Below are positions 18,323 through 26,326 of a stretch of DNA of 64,000 nucleotides, in pieces; the first letter of the stretch is position 1, and the number at the start of each line of letters is the position of its first letter. The position numbers were made by a program, and so were the translations under genes. The notes beneath the pieces are model-generated. The model was not told the DNA's origin and ran no database searches. It was given only the letters and a program-made list of their open reading frames with translations. The stretch comes from Aestuariivita sp049276915. Its GTDB lineage: Bacteria; Pseudomonadota; Alphaproteobacteria; Rhodobacterales; Rhodobacteraceae. The stretch covers positions 1-64,000 of the forward strand of contig NZ_JBASXK010000076.1 in the NCBI RefSeq assembly GCF_049276915.1. Direction: 5' to 3'.

Positions 18323-19168
18323 CTATTGGCCATGGGTGCCGATATATGCGTTGCGCTCCGGAGAACTCCACCCCGCGAGCGCCCCATCCGCCGGGGCGAA
18401 GACCTCGACCAGAAGCGGGTGGCAGGCAGCCGCATCCGAGGAATGTTGCGCCGAACAATCCCCACCGGGACAGGCGCTGAGATTGCCCAGCAGATCAATC
18501 TCGGCGAAGAATTCAATGTAATCGCCGGGCCGCACCGGGCTGGCCTTCATGAAATACTGGCCCGTATCCCGGGTGAATCCGGTGCACATGAAGACGTTCA
18601 GCACATCATGCACCAAGGGCTCGGCCTGGGCGCGCGTGACCCCCATATGATCGGCCAAGGCCCGCGTCAGGTTCGAATGGCAGCAATGGTGATACTGTCC
18701 GCCGCTCAGAAGAGTATTGGTATAGGGATCACAGCGTGTGCCGATCACATCATGGACAGAGCCACCAAATGCGTCGATCCCGTACCAGCCCAGCGTATCT
18801 TCGGTAATCGTGGCCATGGGGCGCAGATGCGGAAAGCTGGACCACATCCTCTCGCCGGTGGTGAGATGGGTGCCGTGCAAGGCACGGGATTTTCCGGAAT
18901 AGAACCGCTCTGAAAGATCGTGCAGATGATGCAGGTTCAGATCGCCGACCTGCGGCCCCTCGACCGAGCGGATGCGAAAAAACTGGCCGGCCCTGACCGT
19001 GAAAACCCGCGCCTCGCGCGCAGGCACCAGCACCTCGTCGACCTTCTGTGCACCGGCGCGCGCCGCAGCATAAAGCACCATGTCGGGTTGGGGCAATGTC
19101 TCGTTGGGATAGCAGATCACGGGGCGCACGGCGCGGCGGGTGTCGGCATCTGCCGGGGCCTTGGTCAT
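18323..19168 (-). CDS. Urea carboxylase-associated family protein (DUF1989)
   Basis: A 281-residue protein of the UAAP/DUF1989 family, often encoded beside urea carboxylase or aminomethyltransferase genes; its biochemical role is not established as far as I know. Family marks are GQFFRIRSVEGPQVGDLNL, LLSGGQYHHCCHSNL (clustered His/Cys, possible metal site) and SPVRPGDYIEFFAEIDL. The start at 19168 has a perfect AAGGAG 6 bases upstream. No urea carboxylase or allophanate hydrolase genes are near. The small Cys-containing membrane protein lies 11 bp upstream, so the two probably form one transcript. Confidence 0.85.
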   Translation of the reverse strand: MTKAPADADTRRAVRPVICYPNETLPQPDMVLYAAARAGAQKVDEVLVPAREARVFTVRAGQFFRIRSVEGPQVGDLNLHHLHDLSERFYSGKSRALHGTHLTTGERMWSSFPHLRPMATITEDTLGWYGIDAFGGSVHDVIGTRCDPYTNTLLSGGQYHHCCHSNLTRALADHMGVTRAQAEPLVHDVLNVFMCTGFTRDTGQYFMKASPVRPGDYIEFFAEIDLLGNLSACPGGDCSAQHSSDAAACHPLLVEVFAPADGALAGWSSPERNAYIGTHGQ

Positions 19169-19179
19169 CTTGGTCTCCT

Positions 19180-19392
19180 TCAGCCGCGTTTGTTGGGGTC
19201 GCGGCACATGTCGGGATCGCCTTTGGCGGCACGATAGACCTCGGCTCCGCAGGCCATGCATTGATGTTTCCGCAAGCTGCCGCGATTGCCCGAGCGTTCT
19301 TCACGCCAGCGGCACGCGCGGGTGGCGCGGCGCGACCGGGTCATGATCACGACAATGACAAAAGCAATGAGCAGGCCAAGAAGAATATGCAT
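19180..19392 (-). CDS. Small membrane-anchored protein with four cysteines
   Basis: A 70-residue protein with an N-terminal transmembrane helix (about 2-17) followed by a basic domain with Cys27, Cys45-x-x-Cys48 and Cys63, a zinc-ribbon-like pattern (QCMACGAEVYR). It ends 11 bp before the DUF1989 start. The ribosome site is weak (AAGAG). The ordered combination of a helix and spaced cysteines argues that it is a real gene. No function assigned; metal binding is inference. Confidence 0.65.
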   Translation of the reverse strand: MHILLGLLIAFVIVVIMTRSRRATRACRWREERSGNRGSLRKHQCMACGAEVYRAAKGDPDMCRDPNKRG

Positions 19393-19443
19393 GGCTCACT
19401 CTTAGCGCCTTGCCACACCGCGTTCCAGCATTTGCCTGCGCGT

Positions 19444-20160
19444 TCAGATCAGAAGATCGCCTGCCAACCCCAGAGTGAACCCCGCCACTGCGCCGAAGGG
19501 CGGCAACCAGGATGCCTCAAGGCGCACCTCGGGAGCGATATCCTGAAACATCAGATACACGATACCGCCCGAAGACAGCATCATGATCGCCCCCAGCGCC
19601 GGATCCGCCGACGCAGGCAGCGACATTCCGATCAGGGCGGCAATCGGGCCAAGCGGCACAAGGCAGACAAAGAACACCAACAGCTTCTTGCCCGACGTAC
19701 CATTCGGATGCAGCATTTCACCCATCGCGTTGAACCCCTCGGGCAGGTTCTGCAATCCGATCAGCAGCGCCACCAGCAAAGCGGTATCAAACTGCCCCGT
19801 GGCCAAGGCTCCCAGAGCCATGGCCTCGGGCAGGTAATCCATCATCATCGCCAGAAACTGCGCGCCCGGCCCCTCGCGCGCAGCCAGCCAGATATCGGTC
19901 ACCGCAAAGATCAGACTGCCAGCACAGAACCAGAGCAGCGCCGGTACCGGCTGCAGCCGCTCCGAGCCCTCGGGCAAGAGCACCAGAGCCACTGCCGCCA
20001 GCAAGGCCCCGGCCCCGAACGCAACCACGCCATGACGCAATTCGCTGCGCATCCACTCGGGGACAAGGTGGGATTGCCACAGCGCAAGGGCCGCACCAAT
20101 GGGAATGGTCGCACCGGCCAGACCGGCCAGGATCAGGACCAGAACCACATCAGAGGGCAT
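19444..20160 (-). CDS. ZIP-family metal transporter homologue with altered metal-site residues
   Basis: A 238-residue polytopic membrane protein with about eight hydrophobic segments. The helix 4 and 5 motifs are DYLPEAMALG and QNLPEGFNA. In classical ZIPs these are HNxPEG and HNxPEG; here the first His is Asp and the second is Gln (Gln is known in the GufA branch). The two Glu residues are kept. It is probably still an inner-membrane divalent-metal transporter, but the selectivity may differ. It starts 19 bp downstream of the sdhB stop on the same strand, so it may be read from the sdh transcript. Confidence 0.8.
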   Translation of the reverse strand: MPSDVVLVLILAGLAGATIPIGAALALWQSHLVPEWMRSELRHGVVAFGAGALLAAVALVLLPEGSERLQPVPALLWFCAGSLIFAVTDIWLAAREGPGAQFLAMMMDYLPEAMALGALATGQFDTALLVALLIGLQNLPEGFNAMGEMLHPNGTSGKKLLVFFVCLVPLGPIAALIGMSLPASADPALGAIMMLSSGGIVYLMFQDIAPEVRLEASWLPPFGAVAGFTLGLAGDLLI

Positions 20161-20179
20161 GTCCCTGCGCCCTGCCGGC

Positions 20180-20959
20180 TCAGACTGTCCGCTCGACCAT
20201 CAGCTTCTTGATCTCGGCAATCGCCTTGGCCGGGTTCAGCCCCTTGGGGCAGGTCTTGGCACAGTTCATGATGGTGTGGCAGCGATACAGCTTGAACGGA
20301 TCTTCCAGATCATCCAGCCGCTCGCCCGTCGCCTCGTCGCGGGAATCGATGATCCAGCGATAGGCATGCAGCAAGGCCGCCGGTCCAAGATAGCGATCGC
20401 CATTCCACCAATAGGACGGACAGGCCGCCGAACAGGAACCGCACATCACGCATTCATACAGCCCATCCAGCTTCTTGCGGTCCTCAATCGACTGACGCCA
20501 TTCTTTCGCGGGACGGTTTGTCTTGGTCTCAAGCCAGGGCATGATCGAGGCATGCTGGGCATAGAAATGCGTCAGGTCCGGGATCAGGTCCTTGACCACC
20601 GGCATATGCGGCAGAGGATAGATCTTCACGTCGCCCTTGATCTCATCCATGCCATAAATGCAGGCCAGCGTGTTGATCCCGTCGATGTTCATCGCGCAGG
20701 ATCCGCAGATCCCTTCGCGGCAGGACCGGCGGAAGGTCAGGGTCGGGTCGATCTCGTTCTTGATCTTGATCAGCGCGTCCAGAACCATCGGCCCGCAGGT
20801 ATCCATGTCGACGAAATAGGTGTCGACGCGGGGGTTTTCGCCGTCATCGGGGTTCCAGCGATAAATGCTGAACTTGCGCAGATTGGTGGCACCCTCGGGC
20901 TTGGGCCATGTCTTGCCAGTCTTGATCCGGGAATTCTTGGGAAGCGTCAGTTGAACCAT
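20180..20959 (-). CDS. sdhB: Succinate dehydrogenase iron-sulfur subunit
   Basis: The 259-residue electron-transfer subunit of complex II. The [2Fe-2S] cysteines are in CREGICGSC, and the [4Fe-4S] and [3Fe-4S] clusters use CVMCGSCSAACPSYW and CHTIMNCAKTCPKGLNP. The length is standard for alphaproteobacteria. It follows sdhA by 14 bp in the sdhCDAB operon. It passes electrons from the flavin of SdhA to ubiquinone bound at the membrane anchor. Confidence 0.98.
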   Translation of the reverse strand: MVQLTLPKNSRIKTGKTWPKPEGATNLRKFSIYRWNPDDGENPRVDTYFVDMDTCGPMVLDALIKIKNEIDPTLTFRRSCREGICGSCAMNIDGINTLACIYGMDEIKGDVKIYPLPHMPVVKDLIPDLTHFYAQHASIMPWLETKTNRPAKEWRQSIEDRKKLDGLYECVMCGSCSAACPSYWWNGDRYLGPAALLHAYRWIIDSRDEATGERLDDLEDPFKLYRCHTIMNCAKTCPKGLNPAKAIAEIKKLMVERTV

Positions 20960-20973
20960 GTCTCAGCCCCTTC

Positions 20974-22779
20974 TCAATACACACGCGCTTTCGGCGCGAT
21001 TTTCTTCAGGTCGATCCCGCCGTCATTGTGGCTGGTCAGAGGCTTGGTGATCACGCCGCGATACCCAAGCGAGGCCGTGTTGCCCTGGAACCAGACAAGG
21101 CTGTGCTTGCGCCAGTTCTCGTCATCGCGATCCGGGTAATCCTCGTGGGCATGCGCACCGCGGCTTTCCTTGCGCGCCGCTGCCGCCGTGATCGTGGCCA
21201 CGGCATTGGGCATGAGGTTGGTCAGCTCAAGCGTCTCCATCAGATCCGAGTTCCAGATCAGCGAGGTGTCAGTCACCTTGACATCGCTCAGCTTGCCCGA
21301 GACCTCTTCCATCTTGGCCTGACCTTCGGCCAGCGTCTTGTCGGTGCGGAAAACCGCAGCATCCGCCTGCATGGTCTTTTGCATCTCAAGGCGCAGCTCG
21401 GCCGTGGGCACATGACCATTGGCATAGCGCAACCCGTCAAACCGGCTGAACGCGGCCTCGATGCTGCGCCGGTTCGGCGTCGGCACCGGAGCCTTGGGAT
21501 CGACGATTTCGCCCGCCCGGATCGCCGCGGCACGGCCGAAGACAACCAGATCGATCAGCGAGTTCGACCCAAGGCGGTTGGCCCCGTGCACCGAGGCACA
21601 TCCCGCCTCGCCCACGGCCATCAGTCCGGGAGAGATGGCTTCTGAATTGCTTTTGGTCGGGGCCAGAACCTCGCCCCAGTAATTCGTCGGAATACCGCCC
21701 ATGTTGTAATGCACGGTCGGCAGAACCGGGATCGGTTCCTTGGTCAGATCCACTCCGGCAAAGATACGCGCGCTTTCCGAGATGCCGGGCAGGCGCAGGT
21801 CCAGCGTTTCCTTTGGCAGATGGTTGAGATGCAGGTGGATGTGATCCTTGCCGGCCCCCACACCGCGCCCTTCACGGATCTCCATGGTCATGCAGCGGCT
21901 GACCACATCGCGGCTGGCCAGATCCTTGTAGGTCGGCGCATAGCGCTCCATGAACCGCTCGCCTTCGGAATTGGTCAGATACCCGCCTTCACCGCGTGCG
22001 CCTTCCGTGATCAGGCAGCCCGACCCATAGATTCCGGTCGGGTGGAACTGCACGAATTCCATATCCTGCAAAGGCAGGCCGGCCCGCGCGGTCATCCCGC
22101 CACCGTCACCGGTGCAGGTATGCGCCGAGGTCGCGCTGAAATAGGCGCGCCCATAGCCGCCCGTGGCCAGAACGACCATCTTGGCGGAAAACAGATGCAT
22201 CGTGCCATCATCCAGCTTCCAGCAAAGCACGCCCTGACAGACACCATCATCGGACATGATCAGATCGATGGCGAAATACTCGATATAGAACTCGGCATTG
22301 TTCTTCAGGCTTTGCCCATAAAGCGTGTGCAAGATAGCATGCCCCGTACGGTCGGCGGCAGCACAGGTGCGCTGCACCGGCGGGCCTTCGCCATATTCGG
22401 TGGTATGCCCGCCGAAGGGGCGCTGATAGATCTTGCCCTCTTCGGTACGCGAGAACGGCACGCCGTAATGCTCCAGCTCGTAAACCGCCTTGGGTGCCTC
22501 ACGCGCCAGGTACTCCATCGCATCCGTATCGCCCAGCCAGTCCGAGCCCTTGACCGTGTCATACATATGCCACTGCCAGCTGTCCGGTCCCATGTTGCCA
22601 AGGGACGCCGCGATACCGCCCTGCGCGGCCACGGTATGCGAGCGTGTCGGGAACACCTTGGACACACAGGCCGTTCTCAGCCCCTGTTCCGCCATACCCA
22701 ATGTGGCGCGCAGACCCGCACCACCGGCACCCACGACCACGACGTCATACTCATGCGTCTCGTAATCATATGCAGCCAT
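20974..22779 (-). CDS. sdhA: Succinate dehydrogenase flavoprotein subunit
   Basis: The 601-residue catalytic subunit that oxidises succinate to fumarate. VVVVGAGGAGLRA binds FAD and His48 in RSHTVAAQGG is the covalent FAD attachment residue. FHPTGIYGSGCLITEGARGEGGYL and the HGANRLGSNSL block are active-site segments. It lies between sdhD (21 bp upstream) and sdhB (14 bp downstream). A long ORF on the opposite strand is only a shadow. Confidence 0.98.
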   Translation of the reverse strand: MAAYDYETHEYDVVVVGAGGAGLRATLGMAEQGLRTACVSKVFPTRSHTVAAQGGIAASLGNMGPDSWQWHMYDTVKGSDWLGDTDAMEYLAREAPKAVYELEHYGVPFSRTEEGKIYQRPFGGHTTEYGEGPPVQRTCAAADRTGHAILHTLYGQSLKNNAEFYIEYFAIDLIMSDDGVCQGVLCWKLDDGTMHLFSAKMVVLATGGYGRAYFSATSAHTCTGDGGGMTARAGLPLQDMEFVQFHPTGIYGSGCLITEGARGEGGYLTNSEGERFMERYAPTYKDLASRDVVSRCMTMEIREGRGVGAGKDHIHLHLNHLPKETLDLRLPGISESARIFAGVDLTKEPIPVLPTVHYNMGGIPTNYWGEVLAPTKSNSEAISPGLMAVGEAGCASVHGANRLGSNSLIDLVVFGRAAAIRAGEIVDPKAPVPTPNRRSIEAAFSRFDGLRYANGHVPTAELRLEMQKTMQADAAVFRTDKTLAEGQAKMEEVSGKLSDVKVTDTSLIWNSDLMETLELTNLMPNAVATITAAAARKESRGAHAHEDYPDRDDENWRKHSLVWFQGNTASLGYRGVITKPLTSHNDGGIDLKKIAPKARVY

Positions 22780-22800
22780 CTTGTCTCTCCTCTTGAACGC

Positions 22801-23172
22801 TCAAAGCGCCAGTCGCGCGATAGCGAAAAGCCCGGTCGCCGCTGCGGCATAGCTCAGGCAGATCATCGCGATAATCAGAATTTTCTGCGCCGTCCCGTGG
22901 ACATAGTCCTCGATCAGCACCTGCACACCATCCTTGAAATGCATGAAGGCGACCACAATCGTCAGCGCCGCCACGATCGCCGGGAACGGCTTGGCATAAT
23001 AGGCCGTCATCGTCGCATAATCCGCGCCAAGGATCGGCCCGAAGGTCAGCAGAAACAGCGGGATCAGAACCAGAAGCCCGACCGAACTGACTTTCATCGC
23101 CCAGAAATGCGCGGTCCCGGTCTTGGCCGATCCCATGCCCATGGCGCGTTTGCGGTCTGTCAGATAACGCAT
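22801..23172 (-). CDS. sdhD: Succinate dehydrogenase membrane anchor subunit
   Basis: A 123-residue protein with three transmembrane helices that anchors complex II and helps bind ubiquinone and haem b. HFKDGVQVLIEDYVHG in the second half is the typical SdhD motif with the haem-ligand His and the quinone-site Asp-Tyr. The N-terminus is basic and soluble (RYLTDRKRAMGMGSAKTG). Ten bases separate it from sdhC. Confidence 0.95.
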   Translation of the reverse strand: MRYLTDRKRAMGMGSAKTGTAHFWAMKVSSVGLLVLIPLFLLTFGPILGADYATMTAYYAKPFPAIVAALTIVVAFMHFKDGVQVLIEDYVHGTAQKILIIAMICLSYAAAATGLFAIARLAL

Positions 23173-23182
23173 CTCAACCTCC

Positions 23183-23569
23183 TCAGATCACGGCTACGGT
23201 CAGCAGGGTCATCACCACCGACCCGCCAATCACCGCCCAGCCCAGCTTTTCCGCCGTCGGGATGTCCAGACCGATCGCATTGTCCCAGATCAGATGCCGC
23301 ACACCTGCAAGCGTGTGATACCACAGCCCCCAGAGCGACAGAAACATGACCAGATCGCCAAACCAGCTGGTCAGAACACCGTTGGCAACGGCATAATATT
23401 CAGGAGATGTCGCAGCAGCCAGAAACCACCATACAATCAGCAACGCGGCCAGCAGGATCGCATTTCCGGTGATCCGCGTCAGGATCGAGGTCATCGAGGT
23501 CAGCTGCGGGCGATAAATACTGAGGTGCGGCGACAGGGGACGATTGCCCCGGTTCACATCAGCCATCAT
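23183..23569 (-). CDS. sdhC: Succinate dehydrogenase cytochrome b556 subunit
   Basis: A 128-residue, three-helix subunit. RPLSPHLSIYRPQLTS is the conserved N-terminus. The HTLAGVRHLIWD motif contains His85, the likely haem ligand. Two adjacent ATG codons (23569 and 23566) share one ribosome site (AAAGGA); the second gives the more usual MADVN start. It is first in sdhCDAB and has a 145 bp upstream region carrying two TGTGATCACA-type palindromes. Confidence 0.96.
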   Translation of the reverse strand: MMADVNRGNRPLSPHLSIYRPQLTSMTSILTRITGNAILLAALLIVWWFLAAATSPEYYAVANGVLTSWFGDLVMFLSLWGLWYHTLAGVRHLIWDNAIGLDIPTAEKLGWAVIGGSVVMTLLTVAVI

Positions 23570-23681
23570 TCAAGTCCTTTCGGTTCCCTGTCTCTTTACT
23601 AACGGATTATCGCGCACTGTCACGCGGGCACGGGGACGCATGGCGCGGTTTTTTGGCGCGGCAGTGCAGAAAAATGCAGGT

Positions 23682-23712
23682 TGTGATCACACTCTTGGCC
23701 CGCGTGATCACA
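23682..23712. promoter_or_regulatory. Pair of TGTGATCACA palindromes upstream of sdhC
   Basis: Copies at 23682-23691 (TGTGATCACA, perfect) and 23703-23712 (CGTGATCACA on the plus strand). Their centres are 21 bp apart, two helical turns, and about 117 and 138 bp before the sdhC start. The same pair with the same spacing and distance lies before sucC (29699-29729). I take them as operators for one shared regulator, identity unknown. Confidence 0.75.
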
Positions 23713-23714
23713 CG

Positions 23715-24437
23715 TTACCGCAAACGAAGCCCGATGGGCTGCATCCGCACCCCGCCCGAGTCGCCCGGCAAGACATGCTGCACCGCGGCAGTCTGCTTGG
23801 TGATCTCGCGCAGCAGCTTGCGCCGGATCTTCTCGGGATAGTCGTCAAAATCAACGGCGGTTTCCACGAACGCGCCCTCACCGACAATCACCTTCTCAAA
23901 GAAATACCCGGTGAGGTCAGGCTCACTCTCTTCGATCGCGATGGCATTCACCGTCACCCCGGCCGCACGCAAGGCCGGATGCAGCCCCTCGGGCGAGATC
24001 CCTTCATTTGACGCCCCATCCCCGGACAGATCGATCAGATGACGGGTGCAATGGGCGACCGCATCGAACTGACTCATGGAAAAACTCAGCGCCTCGCCCA
24101 CGGCGGTCGAGAAATTGCGCCACACCCGCGCATCATCCGCAACCGCATCGGCAAAACGCTCCACCGCGTCAAAATCCGTCATATGCGCCCAGGGCAGGGT
24201 CACCCGCTGGCGCGTGGCCCCGGTCCATTGCACCAGCATCAACTCAGCCTCGGCGCGCACCAGAGCCTCCGAAATCACCGAATCGCGCAGGGCCTCGGCC
24301 AATCCGTCCATCTGGATGCGATACTCCTGCGCATCTACCGATCCCGACACATCCACAGCAAGGATCAGCGCCAGATCACAGGCGGCCACGGGCATGGCAG
24401 GGCCAAGAAGCCCGGCAAGGAAAACAGACAGGCGCAT
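23715..24437 (-). CDS. DUF1194 secreted von Willebrand factor A-like protein
   Basis: A 240-residue protein with a signal peptide (about residues 1-19) and a vWA fold. DVSGSVD (residues 29-35) is the metal-ion-dependent adhesion (MIDAS) motif, and LIDLSGDGASNEG supplies the other MIDAS residues. The family is found in the Rhodobacterales and other alphaproteobacteria with no set function; a metal-dependent protein-binding role in the periplasm is likely. It lies upstream of sdhC on the same strand, but the operators in the gap show that sdh has its own promoter. Confidence 0.85.
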   Translation of the reverse strand: MRLSVFLAGLLGPAMPVAACDLALILAVDVSGSVDAQEYRIQMDGLAEALRDSVISEALVRAEAELMLVQWTGATRQRVTLPWAHMTDFDAVERFADAVADDARVWRNFSTAVGEALSFSMSQFDAVAHCTRHLIDLSGDGASNEGISPEGLHPALRAAGVTVNAIAIEESEPDLTGYFFEKVIVGEGAFVETAVDFDDYPEKIRRKLLREITKQTAAVQHVLPGDSGGVRMQPIGLRLR

Positions 24438-24502
24438 GGCACCGAACCTATCAAGGCACCAAGGTTTTGCACATCACATAGACGTGCACAGCGCTGCTGC
24501 GT

Positions 24503-24526
24503 CTTTCTGGTGAAAAATACCCCGGC
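24503..24526. repeat. Intergenic repeat, copy A (truncated form)
   Basis: The sequence CTTTCTGG-TGAAAAATACCCCGG resembles the repeats at 39036-39078 and 40519-40567, but without the long GC hairpin arm. It lies between the DUF1194 gene and mch. Confidence 0.5.
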
Positions 24527-24533
24527 ACCCGGC

Positions 24534-25565
24534 CTAAAGCGGGCACAACACCCAGTAATCCAGATCCAGCAGCACCTCGGGCAGATATGCGCCATCCGCC
24601 GCGCGCAGCGCGAAAGGCGCGCCCCCCCTGGTCGCCACCAGACGCAGGCGCAGCGCCCCGACACCGGGGGCGGCAAGCTCTGCCTTGTCCACCACTTCGG
24701 ACCATGCCCGGATCGTATCGCCCGCGAAACAGGGGTTGGCATGGGCACCCGCGTTCAGACCCACGATCATCTGGGCATTCGCCAGACCATTGAAACTGAG
24801 CGCGCGCGCCATCGAGATCACGTGGCCGCCATAGATCAACCGCTGCCCGTCCGGGCGGAACGTGGCATCGAAATGCACCTTGGCCGTGTTCTGCCAGAGC
24901 CGCGTGGCCATCATGTGTTCGGCCTCTTCGATGGTGACCCCGTCGACATGGTCGATCGTCTCGCCCACCTCGTAATCGCCCCAGCGATGCGGCTCTCCGG
25001 CAAGGGAGAAATCATAGCCCGTGAAATCCAGCCCCTCCGGGATCACCAGATCCTGCGGGGCCACCACCGGGCGCAATTCCGGCACCACCGTTGCGGGCGC
25101 GGGTGCCGCGATATCGCCCTTGCGCACCATCACCCAGCGCACATATTCGAGCACGGTTTCGTCGCGCTGGTTCATCCCGCGCGTGCGAACCCAGACCACA
25201 CCGGTCTTCCCGTTCGAGTTCTGCTTGACCCCGATCACCTCCGAACTGGCGCGCAGCGTATCGCCGGGCCAGACCGGGCGAAGCCAGCGCCCCTCGGCAT
25301 AGCCCAGATTGGCCACCGCATTCAGCGAGACATCCGGAACGGTCTTGCCGAAGACCACATGGAACGCCGCCAGATCGTCAATCGGGCTGGCCGCCAATCC
25401 GCAGCTTTGGGCAAACTGATCCGAGGAATACACGGCATGGCGCGCAGGGTAGAGCGCATGATAGAGCGCCCGCTCCCCGCCTGACACGCTGCGCGGCACC
25501 GCGTGATCAATGCGCCGACCAACGGCGTAATCCTCAAAGAACCGGCCCGCATTGGTCTTGGCCAT
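24534..25565 (-). CDS. mch: Mesaconyl-C1-CoA hydratase (beta-methylmalyl-CoA dehydratase)
   Basis: A 343-residue MaoC-like enzyme that hydrates mesaconyl-C1-CoA to beta-methylmalyl-CoA in the ethylmalonyl-CoA pathway. It consists of two hot-dog domains: the first from about residue 10 (FFEDYAVGRRIDHAV) and the second from about residue 180 (YEVGETIDHVDGVTIEEAEH). Length and sequence style match Mch of Rhodobacter sphaeroides. Its ATG directly abuts the stop of the DUF1737 gene, the last step of a chain mcl2-nnrU-DUF1737-mch. Mcl2, at the head of this chain, acts nearby in the same pathway. Confidence 0.93.
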   Translation of the reverse strand: MAKTNAGRFFEDYAVGRRIDHAVPRSVSGGERALYHALYPARHAVYSSDQFAQSCGLAASPIDDLAAFHVVFGKTVPDVSLNAVANLGYAEGRWLRPVWPGDTLRASSEVIGVKQNSNGKTGVVWVRTRGMNQRDETVLEYVRWVMVRKGDIAAPAPATVVPELRPVVAPQDLVIPEGLDFTGYDFSLAGEPHRWGDYEVGETIDHVDGVTIEEAEHMMATRLWQNTAKVHFDATFRPDGQRLIYGGHVISMARALSFNGLANAQMIVGLNAGAHANPCFAGDTIRAWSEVVDKAELAAPGVGALRLRLVATRGGAPFALRAADGAYLPEVLLDLDYWVLCPL

Positions 25566-25772
25566 TCAGTGATCTCCCAGCTTCATCTCGGGCGTATAGG
25601 GCCCTTCGACCTGCTTGATCACCGCCTGCCCGCAGCGCATCACACCGCGCGCGCTGTCAAAGGCATAGGTCGGATCGCCATAAAGCTCCCAGCCCTTGGC
25701 CAGCGCAGCGCTGACCTTGTGACAAAAGGCCGAACTATCGTCCTCGGTCAGCAACCGGTATAGCGTTGTCAT
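25566..25772 (-). CDS. DUF1737 domain small protein
   Basis: A 68-residue protein, TTLYRLLTEDDSSAFCHKV at the start and WELYGDPTYAFD in the middle, the recognisable DUF1737 signature. The ATG at 25772 overlaps the nnrU stop (ATGA) and is preferred to an in-frame start at 25787. The stop abuts the mch start. No biochemical function is known. Its location between ethylmalonyl-CoA pathway genes suggests an auxiliary role or simple co-expression. Confidence 0.82.
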   Translation of the reverse strand: MTTLYRLLTEDDSSAFCHKVSAALAKGWELYGDPTYAFDSARGVMRCGQAVIKQVEGPYTPEMKLGDH

Positions 25773-26326
25773 GACGGGAAGGGCCACACACCAAGCAGGC
25801 TGTGCACATAACCGATCACACCCAGCAGCAGGACGGACCCGACAAGGAACATGGCGTCCTTGGCAATCGTGCCGGGTTCGGTCGGTTTCTGCCAGCCGGG
25901 CTCGGATTTGTTGATCACGATCACCTCGACCACCGCCCAGGCCAGCAAACCGCCAAACAGAACGATCGCGGCCAGATCCCCGTTCACCAGCAAATGCGAT
26001 ACCGCCCAGATCTTGACCCCCGTCAGCATCGGGTGGCGCATGCCATAGACCAGCTTGCCGCGTTTCGCAGCCGGGCTGAACAGGTACAGGGCGATCACCA
26101 TCAACAGGTTGTTGAGATGGATCAGGAAACTGGGCGGCGACCAGACCGGGATGAAATCCACCCCGCGATAGCCGATCACCATCAGCACGATCGAAACCAC
26201 CAGAGCAACCGCAAGGATCCCCTTGCCAGCGTCACCCAATGCCGCACGCTGCGCCGGAGCGAGGCGTTTGAACAGATGCGCCCCCCACCAGAGTGCAATG
26301 CCAAGAACAAGTAAAAGCCAGCTCAT
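25769..26326 (-). CDS. NnrU family membrane protein
   Basis: A 185-residue membrane protein with about five helices. The GMRHPMLTGVKIWAVSHLLVNG block is the NnrU/isoprenylcysteine-methyltransferase-like motif. NnrU was first named from a nitric-oxide reductase region, but many homologues are not linked to denitrification. Here the start overlaps mcl2 (ATGA) and the end overlaps DUF1737 (ATGA), so it is locked into a carbon-assimilation operon. No nitrogen-oxide genes are in the window. Confidence 0.9.
   Translation of the reverse strand: MSWLLLVLGIALWWGAHLFKRLAPAQRAALGDAGKGILAVALVVSIVLMVIGYRGVDFIPVWSPPSFLIHLNNLLMVIALYLFSPAAKRGKLVYGMRHPMLTGVKIWAVSHLLVNGDLAAIVLFGGLLAWAVVEVIVINKSEPGWQKPTEPGTIAKDAMFLVGSVLLLGVIGYVHSLLGVWPFPS

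Noticed and set aside
21709..23349. A 546-codon open frame opposite sdhA and sdhDC.
   Set aside because: It crosses several clear genes and has His/Arg-rich composition without motifs; an antisense shadow.
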